Shown here piece after piece: positions 15,074-23,534 of a stretch of DNA of 64,000 nt. Position 1 is the stretch's first letter; each line of letters opens with the position of its first letter. The DNA lies in contig NZ_CP107780.1 of the NCBI RefSeq assembly GCF_036345175.1, positions 6,820,001 through 6,884,000 of the forward strand, given 5' to 3'. The position numbers and the translations under genes are program-made. Under the pieces are notes generated by a model, which was not told where the DNA came from, searched no databases, and saw nothing but the letters and a program-made list of their open reading frames with translations. The DNA is from Streptomyces sp. NBC_00576 (lineage in GTDB: Bacteria > Actinomycetota > Actinomycetes > Streptomycetales > Streptomycetaceae).

Positions 15074-15730
15074 TCAGTTCCCCGCCACCGACTTCACCGC
15101 CACCGAAACCGGCATCGACCCGCTGATCAGCTCCAGCGTCAGGCCCGCCGTCGCCGGAGTGTCCAGCAGTTCGGTGATGACGGCGGCCACGTCGTCGCGC
15201 GGGATGGCGCCGCGCCCCGTGTCGGCCTCCAGGCGTACGCGGCCCGTGCCGGCGTCGTTCGTCAGGGCGCCGGGGCGCAGAATCGTCCAGTCCAGCGCGT
15301 CCAAGCCGCTGACGTACGCGTCCGCCTCGCCCTTCGCCCGCTGGTAGACGTCGAAGACGTCGTCGCCCGGGTGGGCCGGATCCGCGCCCATCGACGACAC
15401 GACCACATGCCTGCGTACTCCCGCCCGGACCGCCGCGTCCGCGAACAGCACCGCCGCTCCCCGGTCCACCGTGTCCTTGCGGGCCGTCCCGCTGCCCGGG
15501 CCCGCGCCCGCCGCGAAGACCGCCGCGTCAGCGCCCCGCAGCAGCGTCGCGACCTCCTCGACCGAGGCCGACTCCAGGTCGCACACGACCGGTTCCGCGC
15601 CGGCCGCCCGTAGATCGTCGCCCTGTTCGGGGCGCCGGATGATGCCTACGGCCTCGTCACCGCGCGCGGCGAGCAGACGCTCGAGCCGCAGCGCGATCTG
15701 ACCATGTCCTCCAGCGATGACAATGCGCAT
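15074..15730 (-). CDS. NAD(P)-binding oxidoreductase (atypical SDR)
   Basis: A 218-residue protein with GGAGG just upstream of the ATG. The N-terminal Rossmann motif MRIVIAGGHGQIALRLERLL is followed by VVCDLESA, AAVFAAGAG, RRHVVVSSMGA and YQRAKGEADAYV. The last stretch is the Y-x3-K of short-chain dehydrogenases in the NmrA/NAD(P)H-binding group. Proteins of this size (SDR_a5-like) are often annotated as nucleotide-sugar epimerase/NAD(P)H-binding protein; the substrate is unknown. Confidence 0.85.
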   Translation of the reverse strand: MRIVIAGGHGQIALRLERLLAARGDEAVGIIRRPEQGDDLRAAGAEPVVCDLESASVEEVATLLRGADAAVFAAGAGPGSGTARKDTVDRGAAVLFADAAVRAGVRRHVVVSSMGADPAHPGDDVFDVYQRAKGEADAYVSGLDALDWTILRPGALTNDAGTGRVRLEADTGRGAIPRDDVAAVITELLDTPATAGLTLELISGSMPVSVAVKSVAGN

Positions 15731-15740
15731 GCCTCCGACC

Positions 15741-15794
15741 GTACGCCCCGCCGAACCCGTACGCCCCGCCGAACCCGTACGCCCCGCCGAACCC
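15741..15794. repeat. Three tandem 18-bp repeats
   Basis: Three perfect head-to-tail copies of GTACGCCCCGCCGAACCC begin 11 bp upstream of the oxidoreductase start codon, followed by a partial fourth copy. It is a short tandem repeat in the 5' region that could vary in copy number between strains. Confidence 0.9.
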
Positions 15795-15855
15795 GTTCGC
15801 CGCACAGCCCGTACGGTGTCCGTCCGCTCTGCCGAAGCCGCACCCTTCCCTCACC

Positions 15856-17115
15856 TCACGACGGCGCCGTACGTCCCTGTCGCGGCAGGTCCAGCGCCGC
15901 CACGGCAGGCGTGTTGCAGTACTCCCGTACCGCGCTCGTCCGTGCCACAACGCGCCCCCTGTGCACCACGATTCGGCTGTAGGCGAGCGACAGCGCGTCG
16001 GCCAGGCGGTCGCCCCGTACCGCCAGCAGTTCCGCCGGAAATCCCGCCTCCACCCGCACCTCCGGCAGACCGAGCACCGCCCGCGCCGATGCGCTCACGG
16101 CGTCGTACGCCTCCTCCGGGCGCAGGCCATGCCTGGAAGCGAGCAGGTACGCCGCCTCCAGGGGGTCTCCGCGGCCCACAGGGTTCGACACGTCCCGCAG
16201 TGCGCCGCTGCCCGCCGCCACGCGTACGCCGGCCGCCCGCAGCAGCCGTACCGGCGCCGTGGCGCGGCGTTCCGCGCCCCCGCAGCCGCCCTGTGGGAGG
16301 CATGCCACCGTCACGCCCGCCGCGGCGAGCTGGTCCGCGGCCCGCGAGGCCACCTCTGCGGGCAGCCGGCCGAATCCGCCGCAGGGGCCGATGGTCACGC
16401 CGGGGCGCAGACCGCCCGCCATCGCCGCGAGACGCGCCAGCCTGGCCGGGTCGTCGCCGTCCGTGTGCAGGTCGACCGGGCAGCCGTGTTCCGAGGCGAC
16501 CTCCAGGACCGCCTCCACGTAGCCGGTTGGATCGGGGTCGCGGTCCGGGCAGCCGCCCACCACCGACGCGCCCATCTTCACCGCGTCCCGCAGCATCGCC
16601 AGACCGTCCGCCCCGGCCGCGCCGGTCAGCACGCGTGGCATCGCCACCGCCGACAGCTCGGCGAGGCCGCGCAGCGCCCGCCGAGCCTGCAGTACGGCGG
16701 CCAGGGCACCAAGCCCCGGTACGTCGCCGATGCGGACGTGCGAGCGCAACGCCGTGGCCCCGTGGCCGAGTTGCAGCAGAGCGGCCTCGGTGGCCCGGCG
16801 CTGGACGTCCTGCGGGTCGTACGAGACCGGGCCGTCGACGTCGGCGGACAGGGCTGTGTCGCCATGGGCGTGCGGTTCGGCGGGGGCCGGCAGGAGGAGG
16901 TAGCCGCTGAGGTCCACGTGGGTGGCGTACGCGCTGAGGCTGCCGACCGTGCCGACCGCCTCGATACGACCGCCACCCAGCCGTACGTCCACGGTCCGGC
17001 CGTCGGTGAGCCGCGCTCCACACAGCAGGAGGGCGGCCGGGTCCCCGGAGGATGCGGGTGCCGATGAGGACGACGAGGACGAGGAGTGGGGCTGCTGCGG
17101 CTGGCTGTCGGGCAT
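15856..17115 (-). CDS. Amidohydrolase / cytosine-deaminase-like protein
   Basis: A 419-residue TIM-barrel amidohydrolase, with the ATG at 17115 preceded by AGGAG. After a Ser-rich N-terminus (about 1-25) come a beta-sandwich strand set (LLLCGARLTDGRTVDVRLGG) and metal-ligand-type motif PAEPHAHGDTAL (the HxH is PHAH). Later elements include SHVRIGD, VDLHTDGD and VAAGSGALRD. The usual HxH, His and Asp positions are only partly recognisable, so the substrate (cytosine, creatinine or a related ring) is not assigned. It stands alone, reading away from the tRNA genes. Confidence 0.8.
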   Translation of the reverse strand: MPDSQPQQPHSSSSSSSSAPASSGDPAALLLCGARLTDGRTVDVRLGGGRIEAVGTVGSLSAYATHVDLSGYLLLPAPAEPHAHGDTALSADVDGPVSYDPQDVQRRATEAALLQLGHGATALRSHVRIGDVPGLGALAAVLQARRALRGLAELSAVAMPRVLTGAAGADGLAMLRDAVKMGASVVGGCPDRDPDPTGYVEAVLEVASEHGCPVDLHTDGDDPARLARLAAMAGGLRPGVTIGPCGGFGRLPAEVASRAADQLAAAGVTVACLPQGGCGGAERRATAPVRLLRAAGVRVAAGSGALRDVSNPVGRGDPLEAAYLLASRHGLRPEEAYDAVSASARAVLGLPEVRVEAGFPAELLAVRGDRLADALSLAYSRIVVHRGRVVARTSAVREYCNTPAVAALDLPRQGRTAPS

Positions 17116-17384
17116 CGCGCTCCTGTGCTCGGGGGCGGCTGCGCGCAAGCGGGGACACAAGATCACGCAGAGTGAGTCGAGCCTAGGGCGGGCATCAGGC
17201 CCTGTTGCGGAGGAGCGCAATAGTCGTACCGGTGTGGTCCGCCGGGTGGGGAAGATCGCTGGCGAGGGGGTGCGGGAGAGGGCTTCGAGGCTGCTGGGGG
17301 AGGGGTTTTCTGAGCGCGGAAGGGGTGCGGAGGGAGCGCGGAATGGGGGCCGGAACAGGCCGGGGCGGGTGCCGCGAAACGGAT

Positions 17385-17414
17385 TTGGGTGAACGGTGGC
17401 CGAGCGTGTAATGT
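17385..17414 (+). promoter_or_regulatory. Predicted promoter of tRNA-Thr
   Basis: TTGGGT (17385-17390), 18-bp spacer, TAATGT (17409-17414), 11 bp upstream of the tRNA-Thr gene. The remaining gap from 17116 holds no gene. Confidence 0.5.
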
Positions 17415-17425
17415 CTTCATCGCTC

Positions 17426-17498
17426 GCCCCAATAGCTCAGTCGGTAGAGCGTCTCCATGGTAAGGAGAAGGTCTACGGTTCGATTCCGTATTGGGGCT
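17426..17498 (+). tRNA. tRNA-Thr (GGT)
   Basis: 73 nt forming a full cloverleaf: acceptor GCCCCAA pairs with TTGGGGC, D-arm GCTC..GAGC, anticodon stem TCTCC/GGAGA with loop ATGGTAA (anticodon GGT), and T-arm with GGTTCGATTCC. No CCA is encoded. Confidence 0.96.
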
Positions 17499-17544
17499 CT
17501 GGTGTGAGAGGCCCCCGTCGCAAGGCGGGGTCCGATCACATCAC

Positions 17545-17617
17545 AGCGGTGTAGCTCAGTCGGTAGAGCAAGCGGCTCATAATCGCTGTGTCACCGGTTC
17601 AAGTCCGGTCACCGCTA
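17545..17617 (+). tRNA. tRNA-Met (CAT), elongator
   Basis: 73 nt cloverleaf: acceptor AGCGGTG pairs with CACCGCT, D-arm GCTC..GAGC, anticodon loop CTCATAA (anticodon CAT), T-arm ACCGGTTCAAGTCCGGT. A paired first acceptor base and the A1-T72 pair argue for elongator rather than initiator tRNA-Met. It lies 88 bp upstream of rpmG. Confidence 0.95.
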
Positions 17618-17705
17618 CTGACAGTAGCCGATTGCGGGGTCGGTCCTTCGATCGGCTACTCTGTTATGCGTTCAACGTCCCATCCGTTCGTCAAGGAGCA
17701 CTCCT

Positions 17706-17870
17706 GTGGCTGCCACCGACGTCCGCCCGAAGATCACGCTGGCCTGCGTGGAGTGCAAGGAGCGGAACTACATCACCAAGAAGAACCGGCGTAACAACCC
17801 GGATCGAATGGAGATGAAGAAGCACTGCCCGCGTTGCAATGCGCACACAGCGCATCGCGAAACGCGATAA
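17706..17870 (+). CDS. rpmG: Ribosomal protein bL33 (zinc-binding form)
   Basis: A 54-residue protein with a GTG start at 17706 and AAGGAG about 8 bp upstream. The sequence MAATDVRPKITLACVECKER ends ...KKHCPRCNAHTAHRETR. Both C-x2-C pairs (CVEC, CPRC) are intact, so this is the zinc-ribbon form, in contrast to the zinc-free paralogue found in Zur-regulated operons of Streptomyces. It is a component of the large subunit near the E site. The position after tRNA genes and before the two MaoC dehydratases matches the rpmG-hadA-hadB order of actinobacteria. Confidence 0.95.
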   Translation: MAATDVRPKITLACVECKERNYITKKNRRNNPDRMEMKKHCPRCNAHTAHRETR

Positions 17871-17885
17871 ATCAGGCTCGTACGT

Positions 17886-17920
17886 CGAGGCCGTCCCCTG
17901 TTGGTTGGGGGGCGGCCTCG
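17886..17920 (+). terminator. Terminator after rpmG
   Basis: CGAGGCCG(T)CCCC pairs with GGGG(GG)CGGCCTCG around a short loop; 16 bp after the rpmG stop codon. Confidence 0.8.
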
Positions 17921-18023
17921 CGTCGTTAGATCAGCTGCGAACCACGTGACACATCAGCTGTGAACCACGCAACCACGCGACGCGACAGTGCGTAACCAGT
18001 GCGATTCAGGAGGTGCCGAGCCC

Positions 18024-18476
18024 ATGGCGCTCGACCAGTCCTTCGTGGGGCGGTCCTATCCGCCCACCGAGCCCTATGAGGTCGGCCGGGAGAAGATCCG
18101 CGAGTTCGCGGAGGCGGTGGGGGACACCAACCCCGCGTACACGGACCCTGAGGCCGCCAAGGCCCTCGGTCACGCCGATGTGATCGCCCCGCCCACTTTT
18201 GTGTTCGCGATCACGTTCAAGGCGGCGGGAGACGTCGTGGCGGACCCGCGGCTCGGCCTGGACTACAGCCGGGTGGTGCACGGTGATCAGAAGTTCGCCT
18301 ACGTCCGCCCCGTCCGCGCGGGCGACCGGCTCACCGTCACCTCGACCATCGAGACCATCAAGTCCATGGCGGGCAACGAGATCATCGATATCCGCGGCGA
18401 GGTCCACGACGAGGCGGGCGAGCGTGTCGTGACCGCCTGGACCAAGCTCGTCGCCCGCGCGGCCGAGAAGGGCTGA
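18024..18476 (+). CDS. MaoC-like dehydratase subunit, HadA-type
   Basis: A 150-residue hot-dog-fold protein (MaoC_dehydrat_N, FAS1-like). A strong AGGAGG precedes the ATG at 18024. Visible features are SYPPTEPYEVGREKIREFAE, GDTNPAYTDPEAAKALGHAD, IAPPTFVFAIT and the central helix DPRLGLDYSRVVHGDQKF. The catalytic Asp/His pair of R-hydratases is not complete here; in mycobacterial HadAB the corresponding subunit serves as the non-catalytic acyl-chain-binding partner. The neighbour 4 bp downstream carries the catalytic residues. Synteny with the M. tuberculosis order rpmG2-hadA-hadB-trpT-secE-nusG supports a (3R)-hydroxyacyl dehydratase heterodimer, though the Streptomyces substrate is not known. 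Confidence 0.85.
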   Translation: MALDQSFVGRSYPPTEPYEVGREKIREFAEAVGDTNPAYTDPEAAKALGHADVIAPPTFVFAITFKAAGDVVADPRLGLDYSRVVHGDQKFAYVRPVRAGDRLTVTSTIETIKSMAGNEIIDIRGEVHDEAGERVVTAWTKLVARAAEKG

Positions 18477-18480
18477 CCCC

Positions 18481-18930
18481 ATGACGGCCAATTCCGCGAA
18501 CGATTTCGCGAAGATCTCCTTCGCCGACGTAGAGGTCGGCACCGAACTGCCCGCCCAGACCTTTCCCGTGAGCCGCGCCACCCTCGTCCAGTACGCGGGC
18601 GCCTCCGGGGACTTCAACCCCATCCACTGGAACGAGAAGTTCGCGGTCGAGGTCGGTCTGCCCGACGTCATCGCGCACGGCATGTTCACGATGGCCGAGG
18701 CGATCCGCGTCGTCACCGACTGGGTCGGCGACCCGGGAGCGGTCGTCGAGTACGGCGTCCGCTTCACCAAGCCGGTCGTCGTCCCCAACGACGACCAGGG
18801 CGCCACCATCGAGGTCAGCGGCAAGGTCGGGGCCAAGCTCGACGACAACAAGGTCCGCGTCGACCTGCTCGCGATGTGTGCCGGCCAGAAGGTGCTGGGC
18901 ATGTCCCGGGCTGTCGTCCGGCTGGGCTGA
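18481..18930 (+). CDS. MaoC-like dehydratase, catalytic HadB-type subunit
   Basis: A 149-residue hot-dog-fold (R)-hydratase. The signature GDFNPIHWNEKFAVEVGLPD followed by VIAHGMFTMA is the hydratase-2 motif, with Asp and His as catalytic pair. It follows the HadA-like gene by 4 bp and is surely co-transcribed and partnered with it. It would dehydrate (3R)-hydroxyacyl-ACP or -CoA. A long hairpin terminator follows. Confidence 0.9.
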   Translation: MTANSANDFAKISFADVEVGTELPAQTFPVSRATLVQYAGASGDFNPIHWNEKFAVEVGLPDVIAHGMFTMAEAIRVVTDWVGDPGAVVEYGVRFTKPVVVPNDDQGATIEVSGKVGAKLDDNKVRVDLLAMCAGQKVLGMSRAVVRLG

Positions 18931-18954
18931 GTACGGCAGTTCGGGGGATTCCGG

Positions 18955-19001
18955 AGTCGGGTAAGGGGCGTTCGCCATTGGTGGGCGCCCCTTACCCGAC
19001 T
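18955..19001 (+). terminator. Terminator of the MaoC pair
   Basis: A perfect 16-bp stem (18955-18970 and 18986-19001) with a 15-nt loop, followed by TCATTT. Confidence 0.85.
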
Positions 19002-19024
19002 TCATTTCGAGCACTCTTGACGTG

Positions 19025-19044
19025 GTTAGTGATTGAGTACTAAC
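19025..19044 (+). promoter_or_regulatory. Operator upstream of TetR gene
   Basis: GTTAGT-N8-ACTAAC inverted repeat, 8 bp before the TetR start. A related inverted repeat lies upstream of the MFS gene (19662-19681), which suggests one repressor controls both. Confidence 0.65.
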
Positions 19045-19052
19045 TTACTCGC

Positions 19053-19613
19053 ATGGTCAGGATGAGTGCAGAAGAGCGTCGCGAGAGTGTCATTCGCGCG
19101 GCGATCGCCGAGTTCGCGCAGGGGGGCTACTACGGCACCTCCACCGAGGCGATCGCCAAGCGGGTGGGTGTCTCGCAGCCGTACCTCTTCCGGCTCTTCC
19201 CGGGCAAGAAAGCGATGTTCGCTGCTGCCTCCCAGCGGTGCATGGGTGATGTGCGCCGGCTCATGGCGGAGGCGGCCGAGGGGCTTGAGGGCGAGGAGGC
19301 CCTGCATTCCATGGCGGACGCGTACGCGCGGCTGATCAGTGAGCATCCCGAGCGGCTGCAGATGCAGATGCAGACATACGTGGCTGTCGCCGCCGCCGAA
19401 GCCGAGGGCGACCATGAGTTCGGCGAGGCGGTACGGGCCGGCTGGATGAAGCTCTGGGACGCCGTGGAGGTGCCCGTCGGGGAGGAGACGACGACTTTCA
19501 TGGCGTACGGGATGCTCATCAACACCCTTGCGGCCATGGGGTTTCCGCCTGGTCATCGGGTCTGGCAGGGGATGTGGCCCTCGGTGCAGGTCAAGGGGCG
19601 GGTCGAAGCCTGA
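19053..19613 (+). CDS. TetR-family transcriptional regulator
   Basis: A 186-residue repressor. The N-terminal TetR HTH (about 8-55) reads AAIAEFAQGGYYGTSTEAIA and KRVGVSQPYLFRLFPGKKAM. The C-terminal ligand-binding part is helical (HPERLQMQMQTYVAVAAAEA). It precedes an EmrB/QacA-type exporter gene on the same strand and both carry similar palindromes, so it likely represses itself and the exporter and is released by an exported compound. Confidence 0.92.
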   Translation: MVRMSAEERRESVIRAAIAEFAQGGYYGTSTEAIAKRVGVSQPYLFRLFPGKKAMFAAASQRCMGDVRRLMAEAAEGLEGEEALHSMADAYARLISEHPERLQMQMQTYVAVAAAEAEGDHEFGEAVRAGWMKLWDAVEVPVGEETTTFMAYGMLINTLAAMGFPPGHRVWQGMWPSVQVKGRVEA

Positions 19614-19661
19614 GGGTCGTGGGTCGGTGTTCGCGGCTTCGTGCTCTTCGCTTGGGCGCCA

Positions 19662-19681
19662 AAGTTAGTGACCAATAACTT
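19662..19681 (+). promoter_or_regulatory. Operator upstream of MFS exporter
   Basis: AAGTTA-N8-TAACTT inverted repeat, sharing GTTAGTGA with the TetR operator at 19025-19044. It lies 47 bp before the exporter start, overlapping the expected promoter. Confidence 0.65.
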
Positions 19682-19728
19682 AATTACGTAATCGAAACTG
19701 CCGATAGCGATCATCCCCAGGGGGAGAG

Positions 19729-21204
19729 ATGTCACAGCAGCCGAGCAAGCAGCGAGAGCAGCGAGAGCAGAGGACGACCGGCGCACCACGCGGCGGAGCC
19801 GTCTGGGCCCTCGTCATCACCAGCGTCGCCGGGTTCATGGCGGCCCTCGACAACCTCGTCGTCACCACCGCGCTGCCCTCCATCCGCAAGGATCTCGGGG
19901 GAGCGTTGGGCGACCTGGAATGGACCGTGAGCGCCTACACGCTCACCTTCGCCGTGCTGCTGATGTTCGGCGCGGCGCTCGGTGACCGCTTCGGGCGGCG
20001 CCGGCTCTTCCTCGCCGGGCTCACCGTCTTCACCGGCGCCTCCGCCGCCGCGGCCATGGCACCCGGCATCGACTCCCTGATCGCGGCCCGCGCGGTCCAG
20101 GGCGTCGGCGCGGCGATCATGATGCCGCTGACACTGACCCTGCTCACGGCAGCCGTCCCGGCCGCCAAACGCGGGATGGCGTTCGGCATCTGGGGCGCCG
20201 TGAACGGGCTCGCCGTGGCCTCCGGGCCCCTCATCGGCGGCAGCCTCACCGAGCACATCTCCTGGCACTGGATCTTCTGGCTGAACGTTCCGCTGGGCCT
20301 CGCCCTGCTGCCGCTCGCCCGGCTGCGCCTCGCCGAGTCGCACGGCACCGGCGCCCCGCTCGACGTCATCGGCACCCTGCTGGCCAGCGGCGGTCTCTTC
20401 GGCATCGTGTACGGGCTCGTGCGCGGACCGGCCGACGGTTGGACCAGCTCCTACGTCCTGACCGGGCTGGTCGCGGGCGGTGCGCTCCTCGTCGCCTTCG
20501 TCGTCCACGGCACCCGCGCGAAGAACCCGATGCTGCCCATGCGGCTCTTCCGCTCCCGCGCCTTCGCCGGGATCAACGCGGCCTCCCTGCTGATGTTCCT
20601 CGGGATGTTCGGGTCGATCTTCCTGCTCAGCCAGTACATGCAGGGCGTGCTCGGCTACTCGCCCACCGAGGCGGGCCTGCGGATGCTGCCCTGGACCGGT
20701 ATGCCGATGCTCGTCGCCCCGATCGCCGGCATCCTCTCCGACCGGATCGGCGGCCGACCGGTCGTCGCCACCGGCCTCTTCCTCCAGGCCGCCGGTCTCG
20801 GCTACATGGCCTCCATAGCCACCGCGGACGCCTCCTACGCCATCCAGCTGCCCGGCCTGATCATCAGCGGCATCGGCATGGCCCTGTTCTTCGCCCCGGC
20901 CGCCAACCTGGTGATGTCCAGCGTCCGGCCGAGCGAACAGGGCATCGCCTCCGGCGCCAACAACGCCCTGCGCGAGGTCGGCGGCGCCCTCGGAATCGCC
21001 GTCATGGGATCGATCTTCGCGGCCCAGGGCGGCTACGAGACCGGCCAGACCTTCGTCGACGGCCTCCGGCCCGCCCTGGTGGTCGGCTCGGCAGTGGTCG
21101 CCCTCGCGGGCGTCGCGGCCCTGCTGATCCCGGCTGCCCGCCGCCCCGCGCCGGTCACGGACTCCGCCGAGCCGGCCCCGGTCCTGGAGACGGCCGACCA
21201 CTGA
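19729..21204 (+). CDS. MFS drug exporter, DHA2 (EmrB/QacA) family
   Basis: A 491-residue polytopic membrane protein with about 14 hydrophobic segments from residue 26 onward. The first helix carries the antiporter motif FMAALDNLVVTTALPSI (motif D1). Motif A is GAALGDRFGRRRLFLAG, and motif C-like sequence is in helix 5 (GLAVASGPLIGGSLTEHISW). It is predicted to extrude hydrophobic drugs by proton antiport. GGGGGAGAG lies just upstream of the ATG. It is controlled by the preceding TetR gene as judged from shared palindromes. Confidence 0.92.
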   Translation: MSQQPSKQREQREQRTTGAPRGGAVWALVITSVAGFMAALDNLVVTTALPSIRKDLGGALGDLEWTVSAYTLTFAVLLMFGAALGDRFGRRRLFLAGLTVFTGASAAAAMAPGIDSLIAARAVQGVGAAIMMPLTLTLLTAAVPAAKRGMAFGIWGAVNGLAVASGPLIGGSLTEHISWHWIFWLNVPLGLALLPLARLRLAESHGTGAPLDVIGTLLASGGLFGIVYGLVRGPADGWTSSYVLTGLVAGGALLVAFVVHGTRAKNPMLPMRLFRSRAFAGINAASLLMFLGMFGSIFLLSQYMQGVLGYSPTEAGLRMLPWTGMPMLVAPIAGILSDRIGGRPVVATGLFLQAAGLGYMASIATADASYAIQLPGLIISGIGMALFFAPAANLVMSSVRPSEQGIASGANNALREVGGALGIAVMGSIFAAQGGYETGQTFVDGLRPALVVGSAVVALAGVAALLIPAARRPAPVTDSAEPAPVLETADH

Positions 21205-21220
21205 ACGAACGTAGGACCGC

Positions 21221-21273
21221 GGCACGCGCGCGTACGGCCCCGATGCTCACCGGCGGGGCCGTACGCGCGTGCC
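21221..21273 (+). terminator. Terminator after MFS exporter
   Basis: A long GC stem (21221-21242 with 21254-21273, one 2-nt bulge) shortly after the exporter stop. Confidence 0.8.
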
Positions 21274-21339
21274 GCTTGTCGTCCTGTCGCCGTCTTGCTG
21301 TCGTCCTGGGTTGTCAGTGAGGTCTCGTAGTCTTGGCGC

Positions 21340-22395
21340 GTGCAGGAAATCCACGACGCGCCCCTCGCCCCGCTGACCACCTTCCGGCTCGGCGGTCCCG
21401 CGGACCGGCTGATCACGGCGACGACCGACGCCGAGGTGATCGCCGCCGTCCGCGAGGCCGACGAGTCCGGGACCCCGCTGCTGGTCGTCGGCGGCGGCTC
21501 GAACCTGGTCATCGGCGACAAGGGCTTCGCAGGGACGGCTCTGCGGATCGCCACGACCGGCTTCCACCTCGACGGCCCGGGGCTGGAGCTGGCCGCCGGC
21601 GAGGTGTGGACCGACGCCGTCGCGCGCACGGTCGAGGCCGGGCTCGCCGGGATCGAGTGCCTCGCCGGCATCCCCGGTTCCGCGGGCGCGACACCCATCC
21701 AGAACGTGGGTGCCTACGGGCAGGAGGTGTCCTCGACGATCACCGAGGTCGTCGCCTACGACCGGGTCAGCCGCGAGACGGTCACCCTCACGGGCGCCGA
21801 CTGCGCCTTCTCGTACCGCCACAGCCGCTTCAAGGCCGACCCCGAGCGCCATGTCGTCCTGCGTGTCCGCTTCGCCCTGGAGGACGCGGACGGGCTGTCG
21901 GCGCCGCTGAAGTACGCCGAGACGGCCCGCGCCCTCGGTGTCGAGCCCGGCGACCGGGTGCCGCTGGACGCGGCCCGCGAGACCGTGCTGAAGCTGCGCG
22001 CGGGGAAGGGCATGGTCCTGGACCCCGAGGACCACGACACCTGGTCAGCCGGGTCCTTCTTCACCAACCCGATCCTCACGGACGCCGAGTTCGCGACGTT
22101 CCACGCGCGCGTGGCGGAGCGGCTCGGCGCCGACGCCGTACCGCCCGCCTACCCGGCGGGGGAGGGCCGCACCAAGACCTCGGCGGCCTGGCTGATCGAC
22201 AAGGCCGGCTTCGCCAAGGGATACGGCACCGGGCCCGCCCGAATCTCCACGAAGCACACTCTGGCCCTCACCAACCGCGGCGGGGCCACCACCGAGGACC
22301 TGCTCGCCCTCGCCCGCGAGGTCGTCGCCGGTGTCCAGGACGCCTTCGGGGTCACCCTCGTCAACGAACCGGTGACGGTGGGCGTCAGCCTCTAG
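21340..22395 (+). CDS. murB: UDP-N-acetylmuramate dehydrogenase
   Basis: A 351-residue flavoenzyme that reduces enolpyruvyl-UDP-GlcNAc to UDP-MurNAc with NADPH in peptidoglycan precursor synthesis (cytoplasm). The FAD-binding PCMH-type domain shows APLTTFRLGGPAD, LLVVGGGSNLVIGD and GIPGSAGATPIQNVGAYGQE. The substrate domain shows SYRHSRFK and AGSFFTNPIL, and near the C-terminus TSAAWLIDKAGFAKGY. The SFF around Ser-Phe-Phe contains the catalytic Ser. GTG start at 21340. It stands alone and convergent to add. Confidence 0.97.
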   Translation: MQEIHDAPLAPLTTFRLGGPADRLITATTDAEVIAAVREADESGTPLLVVGGGSNLVIGDKGFAGTALRIATTGFHLDGPGLELAAGEVWTDAVARTVEAGLAGIECLAGIPGSAGATPIQNVGAYGQEVSSTITEVVAYDRVSRETVTLTGADCAFSYRHSRFKADPERHVVLRVRFALEDADGLSAPLKYAETARALGVEPGDRVPLDAARETVLKLRAGKGMVLDPEDHDTWSAGSFFTNPILTDAEFATFHARVAERLGADAVPPAYPAGEGRTKTSAAWLIDKAGFAKGYGTGPARISTKHTLALTNRGGATTEDLLALAREVVAGVQDAFGVTLVNEPVTVGVSL

Positions 22396-22408
22396 CAACC
22401 CTCCAGGA

Positions 22409-23440
22409 TCACGAGGCCAGCCAGTCGTCGATCCCCGCCAGCAGTTTGGTCCGTACGTCCTCCGGCGCCGCCGAACCGCGAACGGACTGCCGGGCCAGTT
22501 CGGCCAGTTCCGCGTCCGTGAAGGCGTGGTACTGGCGGGCGAACTCGTACTGGGCCGCCAGTCGTGAGCCGAACAGCAGCGGGTCGTCGGCGCCCAGCGC
22601 CAGGGGCACACCGGCCTCGAAGAGCTTGCGCAACGGCACGTCCTCGGGCTTCTCGTACACCCCCAGGGCGACGTTCGACGCCGGGCACACCTCGCAGGTG
22701 ATCTGCCGGTCCGCGAGACGCTTCAGCAGGCGCGGGTCCTCCGCCGCCCGCACGCCGTGGCCGATCCGGGACGCGTGCAGGTCGTCCAGACAGTCGCGGA
22801 CCGACGCCGGGCCTGTCAGCTCGCCGCCGTGCGGGGCCGACAACAGGCCCCCCTCGCGCGCGATGGCGAAGGCCCGGTCGAAGTCCCGGGCCATGCCCCG
22901 CCGCTCGTCGTTGGAGAGCCCGAAGCCCACGACACCCCGGTCCGCGTACCGCACGGCCAGGCGGGCCAGCGTGCGCGCGTCCAGGGGGTGCTTCATACGG
23001 TTCGCGGCCACCAGGACCCGCATCCCGATCCCGGTCTCCCGACCCGCGGTCTCCACCGCGTCCAGGATGATCTCCAGCGCCGGGATGAGACCGCCCAGTC
23101 GAGGGGCGTACGACGTCGGGTCGACCTGGATCTCCAGCCAGCCCGAGCCGTCCTTCGCGTCCTCCTCGGCGGCCTCGCGGACCAGCCGCTGGATGTCCTC
23201 GGGCTCGCGCAGACAGGACCGGGCCGCGTCGTACAGCCGCTGGAAACGGAACCAGCCCCGTTCGTCGGTGGCCCGGAGTCTCGGCGGCTCACCACTGGTG
23301 AGGGCGTCGGTCAGCGCCTCGGGCAGCCGCACACCGTACTTGTCGGCCAGTTCCAGCAGGGTCGCTGACCGCATCGACCCGGTGAAGTGCAGGTGCAGAT
23401 GGGCTTTCGGCAGTTCAGAGACATCACGTACGCGCTCCAT
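22409..23440 (-). CDS. add: Adenosine deaminase
   Basis: A 343-residue metal-dependent deaminase converting adenosine to inosine (purine salvage). Zinc ligands are in PKAHLHLHFTG (HxH), with SAPHGGELTG (the H-x3-E: His ligand and catalytic Glu), RIGHGVRA (His) and LGADDPLLFG (Asp-Asp). All canonical positions are present. The ATG at 23440 is followed by RVRDVSELPKAHLH. It ends 13 bp after the convergent murB stop. Confidence 0.95.
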   Translation of the reverse strand: MERVRDVSELPKAHLHLHFTGSMRSATLLELADKYGVRLPEALTDALTSGEPPRLRATDERGWFRFQRLYDAARSCLREPEDIQRLVREAAEEDAKDGSGWLEIQVDPTSYAPRLGGLIPALEIILDAVETAGRETGIGMRVLVAANRMKHPLDARTLARLAVRYADRGVVGFGLSNDERRGMARDFDRAFAIAREGGLLSAPHGGELTGPASVRDCLDDLHASRIGHGVRAAEDPRLLKRLADRQITCEVCPASNVALGVYEKPEDVPLRKLFEAGVPLALGADDPLLFGSRLAAQYEFARQYHAFTDAELAELARQSVRGSAAPEDVRTKLLAGIDDWLAS

Positions 23441-23534
23441 TCTCGGATCCTGCCGTACGTTCCGTCCGAACCGGTAGCGCTTTCCCTGAACGTGGTCTTG
23501 CTCGCACTGACGCTCGTACCGCGGGACGAAAGAA

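Noticed and set aside
17163..17432. Minus-strand gene upstream of tRNA-Thr
   Set aside because: Pro/Ala-rich frame that overlaps the tRNA promoter; no ribosome binding site or domain.
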